DNA of 64,000 nucleotides, taken from the NCBI RefSeq assembly GCF_042657185.1, contig NZ_JBHSNN010000010.1, one strand, 5' to 3'. Positions within the stretch are counted from its first letter, which is position 1. Every line of letters starts with the position of its first letter. The notes beneath the pieces are model-generated. The model was not told where the DNA came from. It worked only from the letters and a program-made list of their open reading frames with translations, and made no database searches. Positions 8,509-17,325 of this stretch are shown piece by piece. Source of the stretch: Ureibacillus thermophilus. Lineage in GTDB: Bacteria > Bacillota > Bacilli > Bacillales_A > Planococcaceae. The translations under genes were made by a program, and so were the position numbers.

Positions 8509-8730
8509 ATGATTGAATTAACAAAATTGAATGGAAAAACCTTTTCAGTGAATGCATTATACATAGAGACGGTCGAATCTTTTCCGGATACAACCATCAC
8601 ACTGACGAATGGCCGTAAATTTATAGTAAAAGAATCGGAAGAAGAGGTAAGGAGAAAGGTGACGGATTATTACCGCACAATTCAAGTCCTTTCTAACCCC
8701 CATCTACGAGGTGAAGAAGATGAAGAATAA
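8509..8730 (+). CDS. swrD: FlbD-family flagellar protein SwrD
   Basis: This 73-residue protein begins MIELTKLNGKTFSVNALYIE and continues with PDTTITLTNGRKFIVKE, the signature of the FlbD/SwrD family. In B. subtilis SwrD lies between flgE and fliL and raises flagellar motor power for swarming. It has no membrane segment. The start ATG 8509 has no ribosome site at normal distance; the best candidate lies upstream of a hairpin. The 3' end overlaps fliL by 11 bases. Confidence 0.9.
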   Translation: MIELTKLNGKTFSVNALYIETVESFPDTTITLTNGRKFIVKESEEEVRRKVTDYYRTIQVLSNPHLRGEEDEE

Positions 8731-9148
8731 TAAACTGTTGACGGTTATGTTGATTATTTTGGTATCCATCACGTTAATCGGGGTTGTCCTTTTTGTTGTC
8801 ATCACTCAAATGAATAAACAATCGTCAACCCTTGAACCAAGTATTGATGATATTCTAGAGTCAAGTGTAGATATCCCTGAACTCACGACAAATTTAGCGG
8901 ATGGACAATTTATTCGAATCGAATTGAAAATCCAAACAGATAGCAAAAAGGCAGCGGAAGAACTAACAAAACGCGACTTCCAAACTAAAAATATTATTAT
9001 AGAAGAACTTGCTGAAATGACTGAAGAAAACTTAAAAGGAAAAGAAGGAATTATTCTTTTAGAAAACACCATTAAAGCCCGATTAAATGAATTGATGCAA
9101 GAGGGTGAAGTGCAACAAGTATATATTACCTCCTACATCATTCAGTAA
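8720..9148 (+). CDS. fliL: Flagellar basal body-associated protein FliL
   Basis: FliL is a single-pass membrane protein that surrounds the stator units and supports torque. Residues about 7-30 form one membrane segment (VMLIILVSITLIGVVLF); the rest is an extracytoplasmic FliL domain with ELTTNLADGQFIRIELKIQ and a C-terminal VYITSYIIQ strand. ATG 8720 is preferred over GTG 8711 because GAGGTGA lies at 8708-8714. It overlaps the end of swrD and precedes fliM. Length is 142 residues, the normal size. Confidence 0.93.
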   Translation: MKNNKLLTVMLIILVSITLIGVVLFVVITQMNKQSSTLEPSIDDILESSVDIPELTTNLADGQFIRIELKIQTDSKKAAEELTKRDFQTKNIIIEELAEMTEENLKGKEGIILLENTIKARLNELMQEGEVQQVYITSYIIQ

Positions 9149-9176
9149 AGAACCTTGTTGAAATGGAGGTGGACCA

Positions 9177-10172
9177 ATGTCTGGCGATATACTATCCCAA
9201 TCGGAAATCGATGCTCTGCTTTCCGCCCTTTCTACAGGAGAAATGTCTGCTGATGAAATGAAAGCAGAGGAAGAAAAGAAAAAAGTAAAAGTTTATGATT
9301 TCAAGCGCGCCTTGCGTTTTTCAAAGGATCAAATCCGCAGTTTGACGCGGATTCATGAAAACTTTGCTCGATTATTAACAACGTTCTTCTCTGCTCAACT
9401 TAGAAACTATGTACAAATTTCTGTCGCATCGGTGGATCAAATCCCATTTGAAGAGTTTGTTCGATCTATTCCAAATATGACATTAATAAATGTATTTGAA
9501 GTGCCGCCATTAGATGGTAATATTTTAATGGAGATTAATCCGAATATTGCTTATTCTATGTTGGATCGACTAATGGGGGGCAGCGGAACAAGTTATTCAA
9601 ATGTGGCTAATTTGACAGAGATTGAACAAAAAATCATGACAAATTTATTTGAAAGAGCCTTTGAAAATTTAAGGGAAGCGTGGGAAAATATTGTTGAAAT
9701 TGATCCAATGCTTGTTGAATTGGAAGTTAATCCACAATTTTTGCAGATGATTTCGCCAAATGAAACAGTTATTGTAATTACAATGAATACAGTGATTGGT
9801 GAAACATCAGGAATGATTAACATATGTATTCCGCATGTTGTATTAGAGCCTATTGTACATAATTTATCGGTGCAATATTGGATGCAATCAAATACAAAAG
9901 AGCCTACAGAAGCGCAAAAGAAAGCATTGGAAACAAAAGTGAAAAAATCTGATTTGGAGCTGATTGTCGAACTGGGAACATCTACAATTACCATCGAAGA
10001 ATTTTTAATGATGAATATTGGCGATGTAATCCAGCTTGACAAGAAAATCAACGAGCCATTGATTCTTAAAATTGGAGATATTCCAAAGTTTACAGTACAA
10101 CCTGGAAAATTAAAGAAAAAAATGGCAGTTCAAATTATTGAGTCTTTGAATGGAGGAGAAGAAGATGAATGA
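9177..10172 (+). CDS. fliM: Flagellar motor switch protein FliM
   Basis: FliM is the C-ring protein that receives phospho-CheY. The N-terminus has the CheY-binding peptide LSQSEIDALLSAL. The middle domain (about 45-235) is CheC-like but lacks a phosphatase motif, with LRNYVQISVASVDQIPFEEF and NPNIAYSMLDRLMGG. The C-terminal SpoA/FliN domain (about 255-325) contains IVELGTSTITIEEFL. The 331-residue length is normal. GGAGGTGG at 9164-9171 marks the start. Its 3' end overlaps fliY by 8 bases. Confidence 0.97.
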   Translation: MSGDILSQSEIDALLSALSTGEMSADEMKAEEEKKKVKVYDFKRALRFSKDQIRSLTRIHENFARLLTTFFSAQLRNYVQISVASVDQIPFEEFVRSIPNMTLINVFEVPPLDGNILMEINPNIAYSMLDRLMGGSGTSYSNVANLTEIEQKIMTNLFERAFENLREAWENIVEIDPMLVELEVNPQFLQMISPNETVIVITMNTVIGETSGMINICIPHVVLEPIVHNLSVQYWMQSNTKEPTEAQKKALETKVKKSDLELIVELGTSTITIEEFLMMNIGDVIQLDKKINEPLILKIGDIPKFTVQPGKLKKKMAVQIIESLNGGEEDE

Positions 10173-11403
10173 TGATATGCTCTCCCAAGAAGAAATCGAT
10201 GCCCTTTTAAGGGGGGAACCAATAGATGATTCATCAAATTCAGCTTCTGACGCGAATTTGAATGTTGAAGATTATCTAACGGATATAGAACGTGATGCGT
10301 TAGGCGAATTAGGAAATATATCATTCGGGAGTTCTGCAACTGCATTATCTGCGCTGCTAGGACAAAAGGTGGAAATTACAACTCCTGTTGTAACAGTTAT
10401 TAATCGCAACAATTTAGAACAAGAGTTTCCACATCCCTATATAGCTGTACAAGTTGAATATACGGCTGGTTTAAGTGGAGCAAATTTATTAGTCATTAAA
10501 CAATCGGATGCGGCGATTATTGCCGATTTAATGCTTGGAGGCGATGGCCGCAATCCAAATCCGGACTTAGGAGAAATTCAATTAAGCGCTGTACAAGAAG
10601 CAATGAATCAAATGATGGGTTCTGCTGCCACATCCATGTCTACAGTATTTAACAAAAAAGTCGATATTTCTCCACCTTCCCTTGCTTTATTGAATATTAA
10701 GGAAAAAGAAGGGGAAGAAAGCATTCCGAGTGACGAAATATTAGTAAAAGTTTCATTCCGTTTGCTCATTGGAGATTTAGTCGATTCATCAATCATGGAA
10801 TTATTGCCGCTTGAATTTAGTAAAAAGCTTGTGCAAACTTTGCTTGGACAAAGTGAGGCTTCGCAATCATCCGAAACAGCGAGCCAACCTGAACCGATGC
10901 AACAAACTGCTGCGCCAAGTCCTTCTGTTCAAAAAGAACAACCTGCACCTACTCAAATGCCGCAAAGCAATGTGGCTCAATGGCAGCAGCCAACTCAACA
11001 GCCGCATCAACCTGCATACGAGCAGGCTGCAACTGTTCAGGAAGTTCCAAGCTTTACTGGATATGCACAACCAAAACAGCCGGTGAATGTGCAACAAGCA
11101 GAATTTGCTAGCTTCGAACAACCGAAGATGTCGGAAACAGAAGCACGCAATTTAAATATGTTGCTTGATATACCTTTGCAAGTAACCGTTGAGTTAGGAC
11201 GTACAAAACATTCAGTAAAAGAAATCTTACAATTAACTTCAGGTTCCATCATTGAGTTGAATCGTCTTGCTGGTGAGCCAGTCGATATTCTCGTAAACAA
11301 CCGCCTTATTGCTAAAGGAGAAGTTGTGGTAATTGATGAAAACTTTGGAGTGAGAATAACTGACATCATCAGTCAATCAGAACGCATCAATAATTTAAGA
11401 TAA
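10165..11403 (+). CDS. fliY: Flagellar motor switch phosphatase FliY
   Basis: FliY is the Gram-positive FliN equivalent fused to a CheC-type phosphatase that removes phosphate from CheY at the switch. The order is: N-terminal CheY-binding peptide (LSQEEIDALLRG), a CheC/X domain with both phosphatase helices (ALGELGNISFGSSATAL near 45 and AVQEAMNQMMGSAATSM near 145), a Gln/Pro-rich linker (about 230-325) and a C-terminal FliN domain (IPLQVTVELGRTKHSVKEIL). ATG 10165 has GGAGGAG six bases upstream; ATG 10150 lacks a ribosome site. The linker is long, giving 412 residues against about 378 in B. subtilis. Confidence 0.95.
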   Translation: MNDDMLSQEEIDALLRGEPIDDSSNSASDANLNVEDYLTDIERDALGELGNISFGSSATALSALLGQKVEITTPVVTVINRNNLEQEFPHPYIAVQVEYTAGLSGANLLVIKQSDAAIIADLMLGGDGRNPNPDLGEIQLSAVQEAMNQMMGSAATSMSTVFNKKVDISPPSLALLNIKEKEGEESIPSDEILVKVSFRLLIGDLVDSSIMELLPLEFSKKLVQTLLGQSEASQSSETASQPEPMQQTAAPSPSVQKEQPAPTQMPQSNVAQWQQPTQQPHQPAYEQAATVQEVPSFTGYAQPKQPVNVQQAEFASFEQPKMSETEARNLNMLLDIPLQVTVELGRTKHSVKEILQLTSGSIIELNRLAGEPVDILVNNRLIAKGEVVVIDENFGVRITDIISQSERINNLR

Positions 11404-11437
11404 AGTAATAAGATAGAGAAAATGGAGGAATCTAGCT

Positions 11438-11800
11438 ATGTCAAAAAGAATTTTGATTGTTGACGATGCAGCATTTATGCGCATGATGATCAAGGATATT
11501 TTAACTAAGAATGGTTACGAAGTAGTGGCTGAAGCTTCAGATGGTATGCAAGCTGTAGAAAAATATCTTGAATTGCATCCAGACTTAGTCACAATGGATA
11601 TCACAATGCCTGAAATGGACGGTATTACAGCGTTGAAAAAAATTAAAGAAGTCGATCCAAATGCTGTTGTCATCATGTGTTCGGCTATGGGTCAACAAGC
11701 GATGGTTATCGACGCAATCCAAGCGGGTGCAAAGGACTTTATTGTAAAACCTTTCCAAGCTGATCGTGTAATTGAAGCAATAAAAAAAGCAATAGGTTGA
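11438..11800 (+). CDS. cheY: Chemotaxis response regulator CheY
   Basis: This single-domain receiver of 120 residues carries the response signal from CheA to FliM/FliY. The acidic pocket is D9-D10, the phospho-acceptor is D54 (VTMDITMPEMDG), the switch residue is serine in MCSAMG near 82, and K104 lies in IVKPF. Its place between fliY and fliZ is the B. subtilis arrangement. AATGGAGGAA at 11422-11431 is the ribosome site. Confidence 0.96.
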   Translation: MSKRILIVDDAAFMRMMIKDILTKNGYEVVAEASDGMQAVEKYLELHPDLVTMDITMPEMDGITALKKIKEVDPNAVVIMCSAMGQQAMVIDAIQAGAKDFIVKPFQADRVIEAIKKAIG

Positions 11801-11808
11801 TTGGAAAG

Positions 11809-12456
11809 ATGAAAAGATTTTATAAAAAAATAGAACTGGCACTTATATTATTATCCATGTTTCTATTAATTTTTCCGACACAGTTGGCTTCTGCAAATTC
11901 CAATAATAAGACAGTGAGCGATATGTATTCAGATAATCCCGAATTGCATACGGAGGATACTACAGCTGTCGGGGAGACAGCTGTAGGTCTTACAGCGTGG
12001 GATTATATAAAAATGCTTCTTACCCTTCTTTTTGTGCTTGTTTTATTGATTTGGGTTTTAAAATTCATCAGTAAAAAAAGCGCACATTTCCAACAAAACA
12101 ATATTGTACGCAATTTAGGGGGGATTTCCCTCGGTTCTCAAAAATCTGTTCAAATTTTGCAGATAGGAGATGCATTATACATCGTTGGAGTAGGAGAAAA
12201 TGTAGAGCTCCTAAAAGAAATTAATGAACCAGAGGAAATTGAAAAGCTATTGAGTTATTACAATGAAAAACAAACTTTAACATCAAGTACTCCATACATT
12301 ACGGAATTGTTGAAAAAATTGAAAGGGCAGTCCAAAAAAAGCGACAATGAATCCAACTCGGATTTTGGAAATATGTTCAACGAGCGTTTATCTGAAATTC
12401 ATAAGGTGCGCCGCGATGAGCTAGAAAAATGGAAGGAAAAGGAGCACGATAAATAA
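11809..12456 (+). CDS. fliZ: Flagellar export assembly protein FliO/FliZ
   Basis: FliO (called FliZ in Bacillus) helps assemble the FliP ring of the export gate. The 215-residue product has a signal peptide (about 1-28, ending near SANS), an external acidic stretch, one membrane segment (about 67-87; MLLTLLFVLVLLIWVL) and a cytoplasmic FliO domain with GGISLGSQKSVQILQIGDALYIVGVG. I prefer ATG 11809 over TTG 11797. It overlaps fliP by one base. The charged tail, FNERLSEIHKVRRDELEKW, is longer than in proteobacterial FliO. Confidence 0.9.
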   Translation: MKRFYKKIELALILLSMFLLIFPTQLASANSNNKTVSDMYSDNPELHTEDTTAVGETAVGLTAWDYIKMLLTLLFVLVLLIWVLKFISKKSAHFQQNNIVRNLGGISLGSQKSVQILQIGDALYIVGVGENVELLKEINEPEEIEKLLSYYNEKQTLTSSTPYITELLKKLKGQSKKSDNESNSDFGNMFNERLSEIHKVRRDELEKWKEKEHDK

Positions 12457-13121
12457 TGGACCAATTTATCTCATTCTTTTCTGATTCTAATCCAATGAAT
12501 GTCTCTACTTCTGTGAAATTATTGTTGTTATTAACTGTGCTGTCGCTTGCACCTAGTATCTTAATCTTGATGACTTCGTTTACACGAATCGTCATTGTGC
12601 TATCTTTTACGCGTACAGCTTTAGCAACAAACCAAACACCTCCCAATCAAGTGATTATTGGGTTAGCCTTATTTTTAACTTTTTTTATCATGGCTCCGAC
12701 CTTCCAGCAAGTTAATAAGGAAGCGCTGCAACCGCTTTTTAATGAAGAGATAGGCCTTGAAGAAGCCTATGAAAAGGCGAGTGTTCCATTCAAACAATTT
12801 ATGGCTAAGCATACAAGACAGCAAGATTTGCAACTGTTTTTAGAATATAATCAAGCAGAAAAACCGGAATCGGTGGAAGATATTCCTTTGACCATTTTAG
12901 TGCCAGCCTATGCTTTGAGTGAACTGAAAACGGCTTTCCAAATGGGATTTATGATTTTTATACCATTCATTGTAATTGATATGGTCGTAGCAAGTGTCCT
13001 CATGTCTATGGGTATGATGATGTTACCGCCAGTTATGATTTCCTTGCCATTTAAAATTTTATTATTTGTACTTGTAGATGGATGGTATTTAGTAGTGAAA
13101 TCTTTACTCCAAAGTTTTTAG
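12456..13121 (+). CDS. fliP: Flagellar type III export gate protein FliP
   Basis: FliP is a core subunit of the FliPQR export channel. It has four hydrophobic segments, two before and two after the external loop, with the conserved MTSFTRIVIVLSFTRTAL and PPNQVIIGLALFLTFF blocks. The C-terminal LPFKILLFVLVDGW motif is typical. No clear cleavable signal beyond the first hydrophobic helix is seen. At 221 residues it has normal length. Its ATG shares a base with the fliZ stop codon. Confidence 0.97.
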   Translation: MDQFISFFSDSNPMNVSTSVKLLLLLTVLSLAPSILILMTSFTRIVIVLSFTRTALATNQTPPNQVIIGLALFLTFFIMAPTFQQVNKEALQPLFNEEIGLEEAYEKASVPFKQFMAKHTRQQDLQLFLEYNQAEKPESVEDIPLTILVPAYALSELKTAFQMGFMIFIPFIVIDMVVASVLMSMGMMMLPPVMISLPFKILLFVLVDGWYLVVKSLLQSF

Positions 13122-13133
13122 GAGATGATATAA

Positions 13134-13403
13134 ATGTCACAATTAACAGTCATTCAAATAGCTGAGCAAGCGGTATGGGTTGTTCTTTTAGTTGCAGGTC
13201 CGTTGATGTTGGTAGCTTTAGTGACAGGTTTAATCATCAGTATTTTCCAAGCAACGACATCCATTCAAGAACAAACATTGGCTTTTGCTCCTAAAATTAT
13301 AGCGGTATTAGTAGCCATTGTATTTTTTGGGCCGTGGATGGTGTCTAGAATGTCGAACTATTTCTCAGGTATATTGGGCAACTTAACGCGATACATAGGG
13401 TGA
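13134..13403 (+). CDS. fliQ: Flagellar export gate protein FliQ
   Basis: FliQ is a small two-helix subunit of the FliPQR gate. The 89-residue product has two membrane helices (about 17-40 and 52-75) with the conserved GPLMLVALVTGLIISIFQA and TTSIQEQTLAFAPKI between them. It lies between fliP and fliR, as in nearly all flagellar gene sets. TAGGAGATG at 13120-13128 gives the ribosome site. Confidence 0.97.
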   Translation: MSQLTVIQIAEQAVWVVLLVAGPLMLVALVTGLIISIFQATTSIQEQTLAFAPKIIAVLVAIVFFGPWMVSRMSNYFSGILGNLTRYIG

Positions 13404-13408
13404 CATAA

Positions 13409-14182
13409 ATGCTGGATATCATACCACAGTTTTCTGTGTTGTTATTAATGTTTGTTAGGGTTTCAGCCTTTTTTGTATCGGTCCCTTTCTTTTCATATCG
13501 CACTATTCCGGTACAATTGAAAGTGATTTTAGCTTTAATGTTGGCTTGGATGATGTATTATACAGTTCCTACTAATGCAATACCAATTGATGGGAATTAT
13601 ATCATGTTGATTATTAAAGAAGCAATGATTGGCCTTATTATTGGTTTAGCTGCTGCAATTATTATTTCGATTGTTCAAATTGCTGGTGGTTTAATCGATT
13701 TTGAAATGGGTTTTGCTATGGCTAACATCGTCGATCCGCTTACTGGCGCGCAAAGTCCGCTGATGGGACAATTTTTTTACTTTTTAATTCTTTATTTATT
13801 GATTGCTACAAATGGTCACCACCTGATTTTAGATGGGATTTATTATAGTTATCAGTTTATCCCGATTGAAGGGTATCCAAATTTTGGTGATGCCGATTTT
13901 GCTGAGTTTGTTGCTAAGATGATTGCCGTTGTTTTTTCTGTTGCATTTCAAATGTCTGCTCCTTTAGTAGCGTCATTGTTTTTAGTCACTCTCGCCATCG
14001 GGATTACAGGAAAAACCGTTCCGCAGCTAAATATTTTTGTAGTAGGTTTTCCATTAAAAATTATTGTTGGATTCCTCATTCTCTTTATCTCAATGGGGAT
14101 TATGATAGAGGTAATGCAAAAAGTAATGGGGTTAATGATTACCGTGATGCGTGAATTAATGCAGTTATTAGGTGGTGCTTAA
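13409..14182 (+). CDS. fliR: Flagellar export gate protein FliR
   Basis: FliR is the single-copy subunit of the FliPQR gate. The 257-residue protein is strongly hydrophobic, with about six membrane segments and the family blocks RVSAFFVSVPFFSYRTIP near the start and FEMGFAMANIVDPLTGAQSP in the middle. It starts 5 bases after fliQ and is followed within 2 bases by flhB, its direct partner in the gate. Confidence 0.97.
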   Translation: MLDIIPQFSVLLLMFVRVSAFFVSVPFFSYRTIPVQLKVILALMLAWMMYYTVPTNAIPIDGNYIMLIIKEAMIGLIIGLAAAIIISIVQIAGGLIDFEMGFAMANIVDPLTGAQSPLMGQFFYFLILYLLIATNGHHLILDGIYYSYQFIPIEGYPNFGDADFAEFVAKMIAVVFSVAFQMSAPLVASLFLVTLAIGITGKTVPQLNIFVVGFPLKIIVGFLILFISMGIMIEVMQKVMGLMITVMRELMQLLGGA

Positions 14183-14184
14183 GT

Positions 14185-15273
14185 TTGAAGCTACTTCTTC
14201 CTTTAGACATACAGTATTTTGCAGGTGAAAAAACGGAGAAAGCAACACCGAAGAAGCGCAGAGATGCTCGAAAAAAAGGACAAGTTGTAAAAAGCCAAGA
14301 TCTATCAGCAGCGATTTTATTGCTCGTCCTTTTTCTTTTTCTTATTTTTATGGCACCCATTATGTTTAAAGGTTTCTTTTCTTTTTTTATACAATACTAT
14401 GAAAAATACATACTTTTTGAAAATGTGACTGCCGATACAATCATGAATCTGTATGTAGATTCTTTAATGAAAATGGCTGTTATCATATTGCCAGTAATAG
14501 CGGTTGCAATGGTTGTAGGAGTCTTTTCAAATGTTTTGCAATTCGGTTTCTTATTTACGACAGAAACGTTGAAGTTGGATTTGAAAAAAATTGATCCCAT
14601 TAAAGGTATAAAGAAAATTATTTCAGTAAGAGCCGTTGTGAACTTAATTAAGTCTTTGTTAAAAGTTGCATTTATTGGTACCGTTACGGGAATCATTATC
14701 TGGATGAATCTTGATAATGTTTTATCCCTAGCTTTTCATAATCCTTGGAATACGTTAACAATTGTTGCAAAACTAACGGCGATGATGGGCATTGCTAGTG
14801 CCATTACCTTATTGATTGTGGCAATTCTAGATTATATATATGAAAAATTTGAGTATGAGAGAAATTTGAGAATGTCGAAACAAGACATTAAAGATGAATA
14901 TAAAAATACGGAAGGGGACCCGCTCATCAAATCGAAAATTAAACAACGGCAACGGGAAATGGCGATGCGGCGCATGATGCAAGAAGTGCCAAAAGCGGAT
15001 GTAGTCATTACGAACCCAACCCATTACGCAGTTGCTTTAAGATACGATGATGAGTCAATGGATGCTCCTAAAGTCGTAGCAAAAGGTGTAGACTTTGTTG
15101 CTCAAAAGATTAAATTGATTGCAAAAGAAAACGATGTAGTTTTGGTTGAAAATCGACCATTAGCGAGGGCGCTTTATGATCAAGTGGAAATAGGAGAAGA
15201 AGTGCCAGAAGAATTTTTCAAAGCAGTGGCTGAAATATTAGCTTATGTTTATCGAATTAAACGCAAAATTTAA
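14185..15273 (+). CDS. flhB: Flagellar export switch protein FlhB
   Basis: FlhB closes the export gate and switches substrate class from rod/hook to filament. Residues about 12-40 (FAGEKTEKATPKKRRDARKK) are the typical N-terminal motif; four membrane segments follow (to about 220). The autocleavage motif is N277-P278-T279-H280, within ITNPTHYAVAL. The start is TTG at 14185, supported by GGTGGTG at 14171-14177 and by the B. subtilis-like N-terminus. Length 362 is normal. FlhB works with FliK, also encoded here. Confidence 0.97.
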   Translation: MKLLLPLDIQYFAGEKTEKATPKKRRDARKKGQVVKSQDLSAAILLLVLFLFLIFMAPIMFKGFFSFFIQYYEKYILFENVTADTIMNLYVDSLMKMAVIILPVIAVAMVVGVFSNVLQFGFLFTTETLKLDLKKIDPIKGIKKIISVRAVVNLIKSLLKVAFIGTVTGIIIWMNLDNVLSLAFHNPWNTLTIVAKLTAMMGIASAITLLIVAILDYIYEKFEYERNLRMSKQDIKDEYKNTEGDPLIKSKIKQRQREMAMRRMMQEVPKADVVITNPTHYAVALRYDDESMDAPKVVAKGVDFVAQKIKLIAKENDVVLVENRPLARALYDQVEIGEEVPEEFFKAVAEILAYVYRIKRKI

Positions 15274-15291
15274 TTTGCAGGAGGGAAAGGG

Positions 15292-17325
15292 ATGAATTTT
15301 CGCGACTTGGGAGTATTAGCGTTTATCATAGTGATAGTAGCTATGCTCGTAATCCCTCTACCAACATGGTTGCTAAGTTTTTTAATCATCATTAATATAA
15401 CGCTCTCTTTAATTGTATTACTCACTGCAATGAATATGAAAGAGGCCTTGGAATTCGGAATTTTCCCGTCCATTATATTAATTTTAACTCTTTTTAGGCT
15501 GGGAATTAGTATTTCAACAACTCGTGCAATTCTTTCTCAAGGCGATGCAGGAGACGTCATTGAAACTTTCGGGGAATTCGTAACTGGCGGTAATATTTTA
15601 GTAGGTTTAGTCATTTTCTTATTGCTAGTAATTGTGAACTTTATTGTTATTACAAAAGGTTCAGAGCGGGTAGCGGAAGTTGCAGCACGTTTTACGCTAG
15701 ATGCAATGCCAGGAAAGCAAATGAGTATTGATGCAGATTTAAATGCCGGATTAATTTCTGAAAAGGAAGCGAGAGAACGGCGGGAAAAAGTTGCAAGGGA
15801 AGCGGATTTTTATGGAGCGATGGATGGTGCAACGAAATTTGTAAAAGGTGATGCCATTGCATCCATAATTATGGTGTTTATAAACTTAATATTTGGTTTG
15901 ATTATTGGGATGCTTCAATTAGGCTACTCATTTGCTGATGCAGCGAATCATTTCTCCAAATTGACAGTTGGTGATGGTCTAGTTGCCCAAATTCCTGCGT
16001 TGCTCGTTTCAACTGCTACTGGTATTGTAGTTACCCGAGCAGCAAGCGATGGAAACTTGGGACAAGATATTATAGGTCAGTTATTTTCTCAGGCGAAATT
16101 GTTATATGTAGCAGCAGGAACGATTTTCTTGCTTGGGCTCTTTACGACAATTCCTGACTGGATTACAATTCCAATTGCTTTATTACTTGCCCTTGGAGCT
16201 TATTTGATGAGCCGCAAGAAAGAAGAAAACCCAGAAGAATTGTTAGAGATGGAAGAAGAACAAGTGACCGATACATTGAAAAGTCCAGAAAATGTTGTCA
16301 ATTTGTTGAATGTGGACCCGATTGAATTCGAATTTGGATATGGTTTAATTCCACTTGTTGATGCACAGCAAGGAGGAGATTTGCTAGATCGAGTTGTCAT
16401 GATTCGGCGTCAACTTGCATTGGAATTAGGTCTTGTAATTCCAGTTGTGCGCATCCGAGACAACATTCAGTTGCAGCCAAATGAATATCGCATAAAAATT
16501 AAAGGAAACGAGATGGCAAGAGGAGAACTATTATTAGATCATTATTTAGCCATGAGTCCTGGCGACGACGATGCAATCGATGGAATTGATACGATTGAAC
16601 CATCCTTTGGACTTCCAGCTAAATGGATTACAGAAGAAGTAAAAGAAGAGGCTGAAATGCTTGGATATACAGTAGTCGACCCTCCAAGTGTCGTATCTAC
16701 ACATTTGACGGAAATCATTCGTGCAAATGCGCATGAACTTTTAGGACGTCAGGAAACAAAACAGCTAATCGATCATTTGAGAGAAACTCATGCCATTTTA
16801 GTGGACGAATTAACACCAACCCCATTATCAATTGGTGAAATTCAAAAAGTTTTAGCCAAGTTACTGAAAGAAAATGTATCCATTCGCAACTTGCCGGTTA
16901 TCTTTGAAACTTTGGCGGATTATGCGAAATTAACGAGCGATACAGATGTGTTGACAGAATATGTTAGACAAGCACTTGCTAGACAAATTACAAGACAATA
17001 TGTACAGGACGGTTCAAAATTAAAAGTTATTACCGTTCCAGCAAAAGTAGAGAAAATGATTGCGGATAGCATTCAACAAACAGAACATGGGAATTTCTTG
17101 GCGATGGATCCTCAAGATTCACAAATGGTCCTTGAATCCATTGCTAAAGAAGTGGAAAGAGTTTCTTATATGGAGCAAACCCCAATTATCCTATGCTCTC
17201 CAGGTATTCGAATGTATTTAAGACAATTGACGGAGCGTTATTTCCCGCAAATACCGATCCTGTCCTACAATGAATTGGATGCCAATGTTGAAATCCAAAG
17301 TGTCGGGGTGGTGACTGTCGAATGA
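15292..17325 (+). CDS. flhA: Flagellar export gate protein FlhA
   Basis: FlhA forms the nonameric ring of the export gate and docks chaperone-substrate complexes. The N-terminal half (about 1-310) has about eight membrane segments and the FHIPEP-family block with RVAEVAARFTLDAMPGKQM. The C-terminal half (about 340-677) is the cytosolic substrate-docking domain. At 677 residues the length is standard. The 3' end overlaps flhF by 4 bases. GCAGGAGGG at 15278-15286 is the ribosome site. Confidence 0.97.
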   Translation: MNFRDLGVLAFIIVIVAMLVIPLPTWLLSFLIIINITLSLIVLLTAMNMKEALEFGIFPSIILILTLFRLGISISTTRAILSQGDAGDVIETFGEFVTGGNILVGLVIFLLLVIVNFIVITKGSERVAEVAARFTLDAMPGKQMSIDADLNAGLISEKEARERREKVAREADFYGAMDGATKFVKGDAIASIIMVFINLIFGLIIGMLQLGYSFADAANHFSKLTVGDGLVAQIPALLVSTATGIVVTRAASDGNLGQDIIGQLFSQAKLLYVAAGTIFLLGLFTTIPDWITIPIALLLALGAYLMSRKKEENPEELLEMEEEQVTDTLKSPENVVNLLNVDPIEFEFGYGLIPLVDAQQGGDLLDRVVMIRRQLALELGLVIPVVRIRDNIQLQPNEYRIKIKGNEMARGELLLDHYLAMSPGDDDAIDGIDTIEPSFGLPAKWITEEVKEEAEMLGYTVVDPPSVVSTHLTEIIRANAHELLGRQETKQLIDHLRETHAILVDELTPTPLSIGEIQKVLAKLLKENVSIRNLPVIFETLADYAKLTSDTDVLTEYVRQALARQITRQYVQDGSKLKVITVPAKVEKMIADSIQQTEHGNFLAMDPQDSQMVLESIAKEVERVSYMEQTPIILCSPGIRMYLRQLTERYFPQIPILSYNELDANVEIQSVGVVTVE

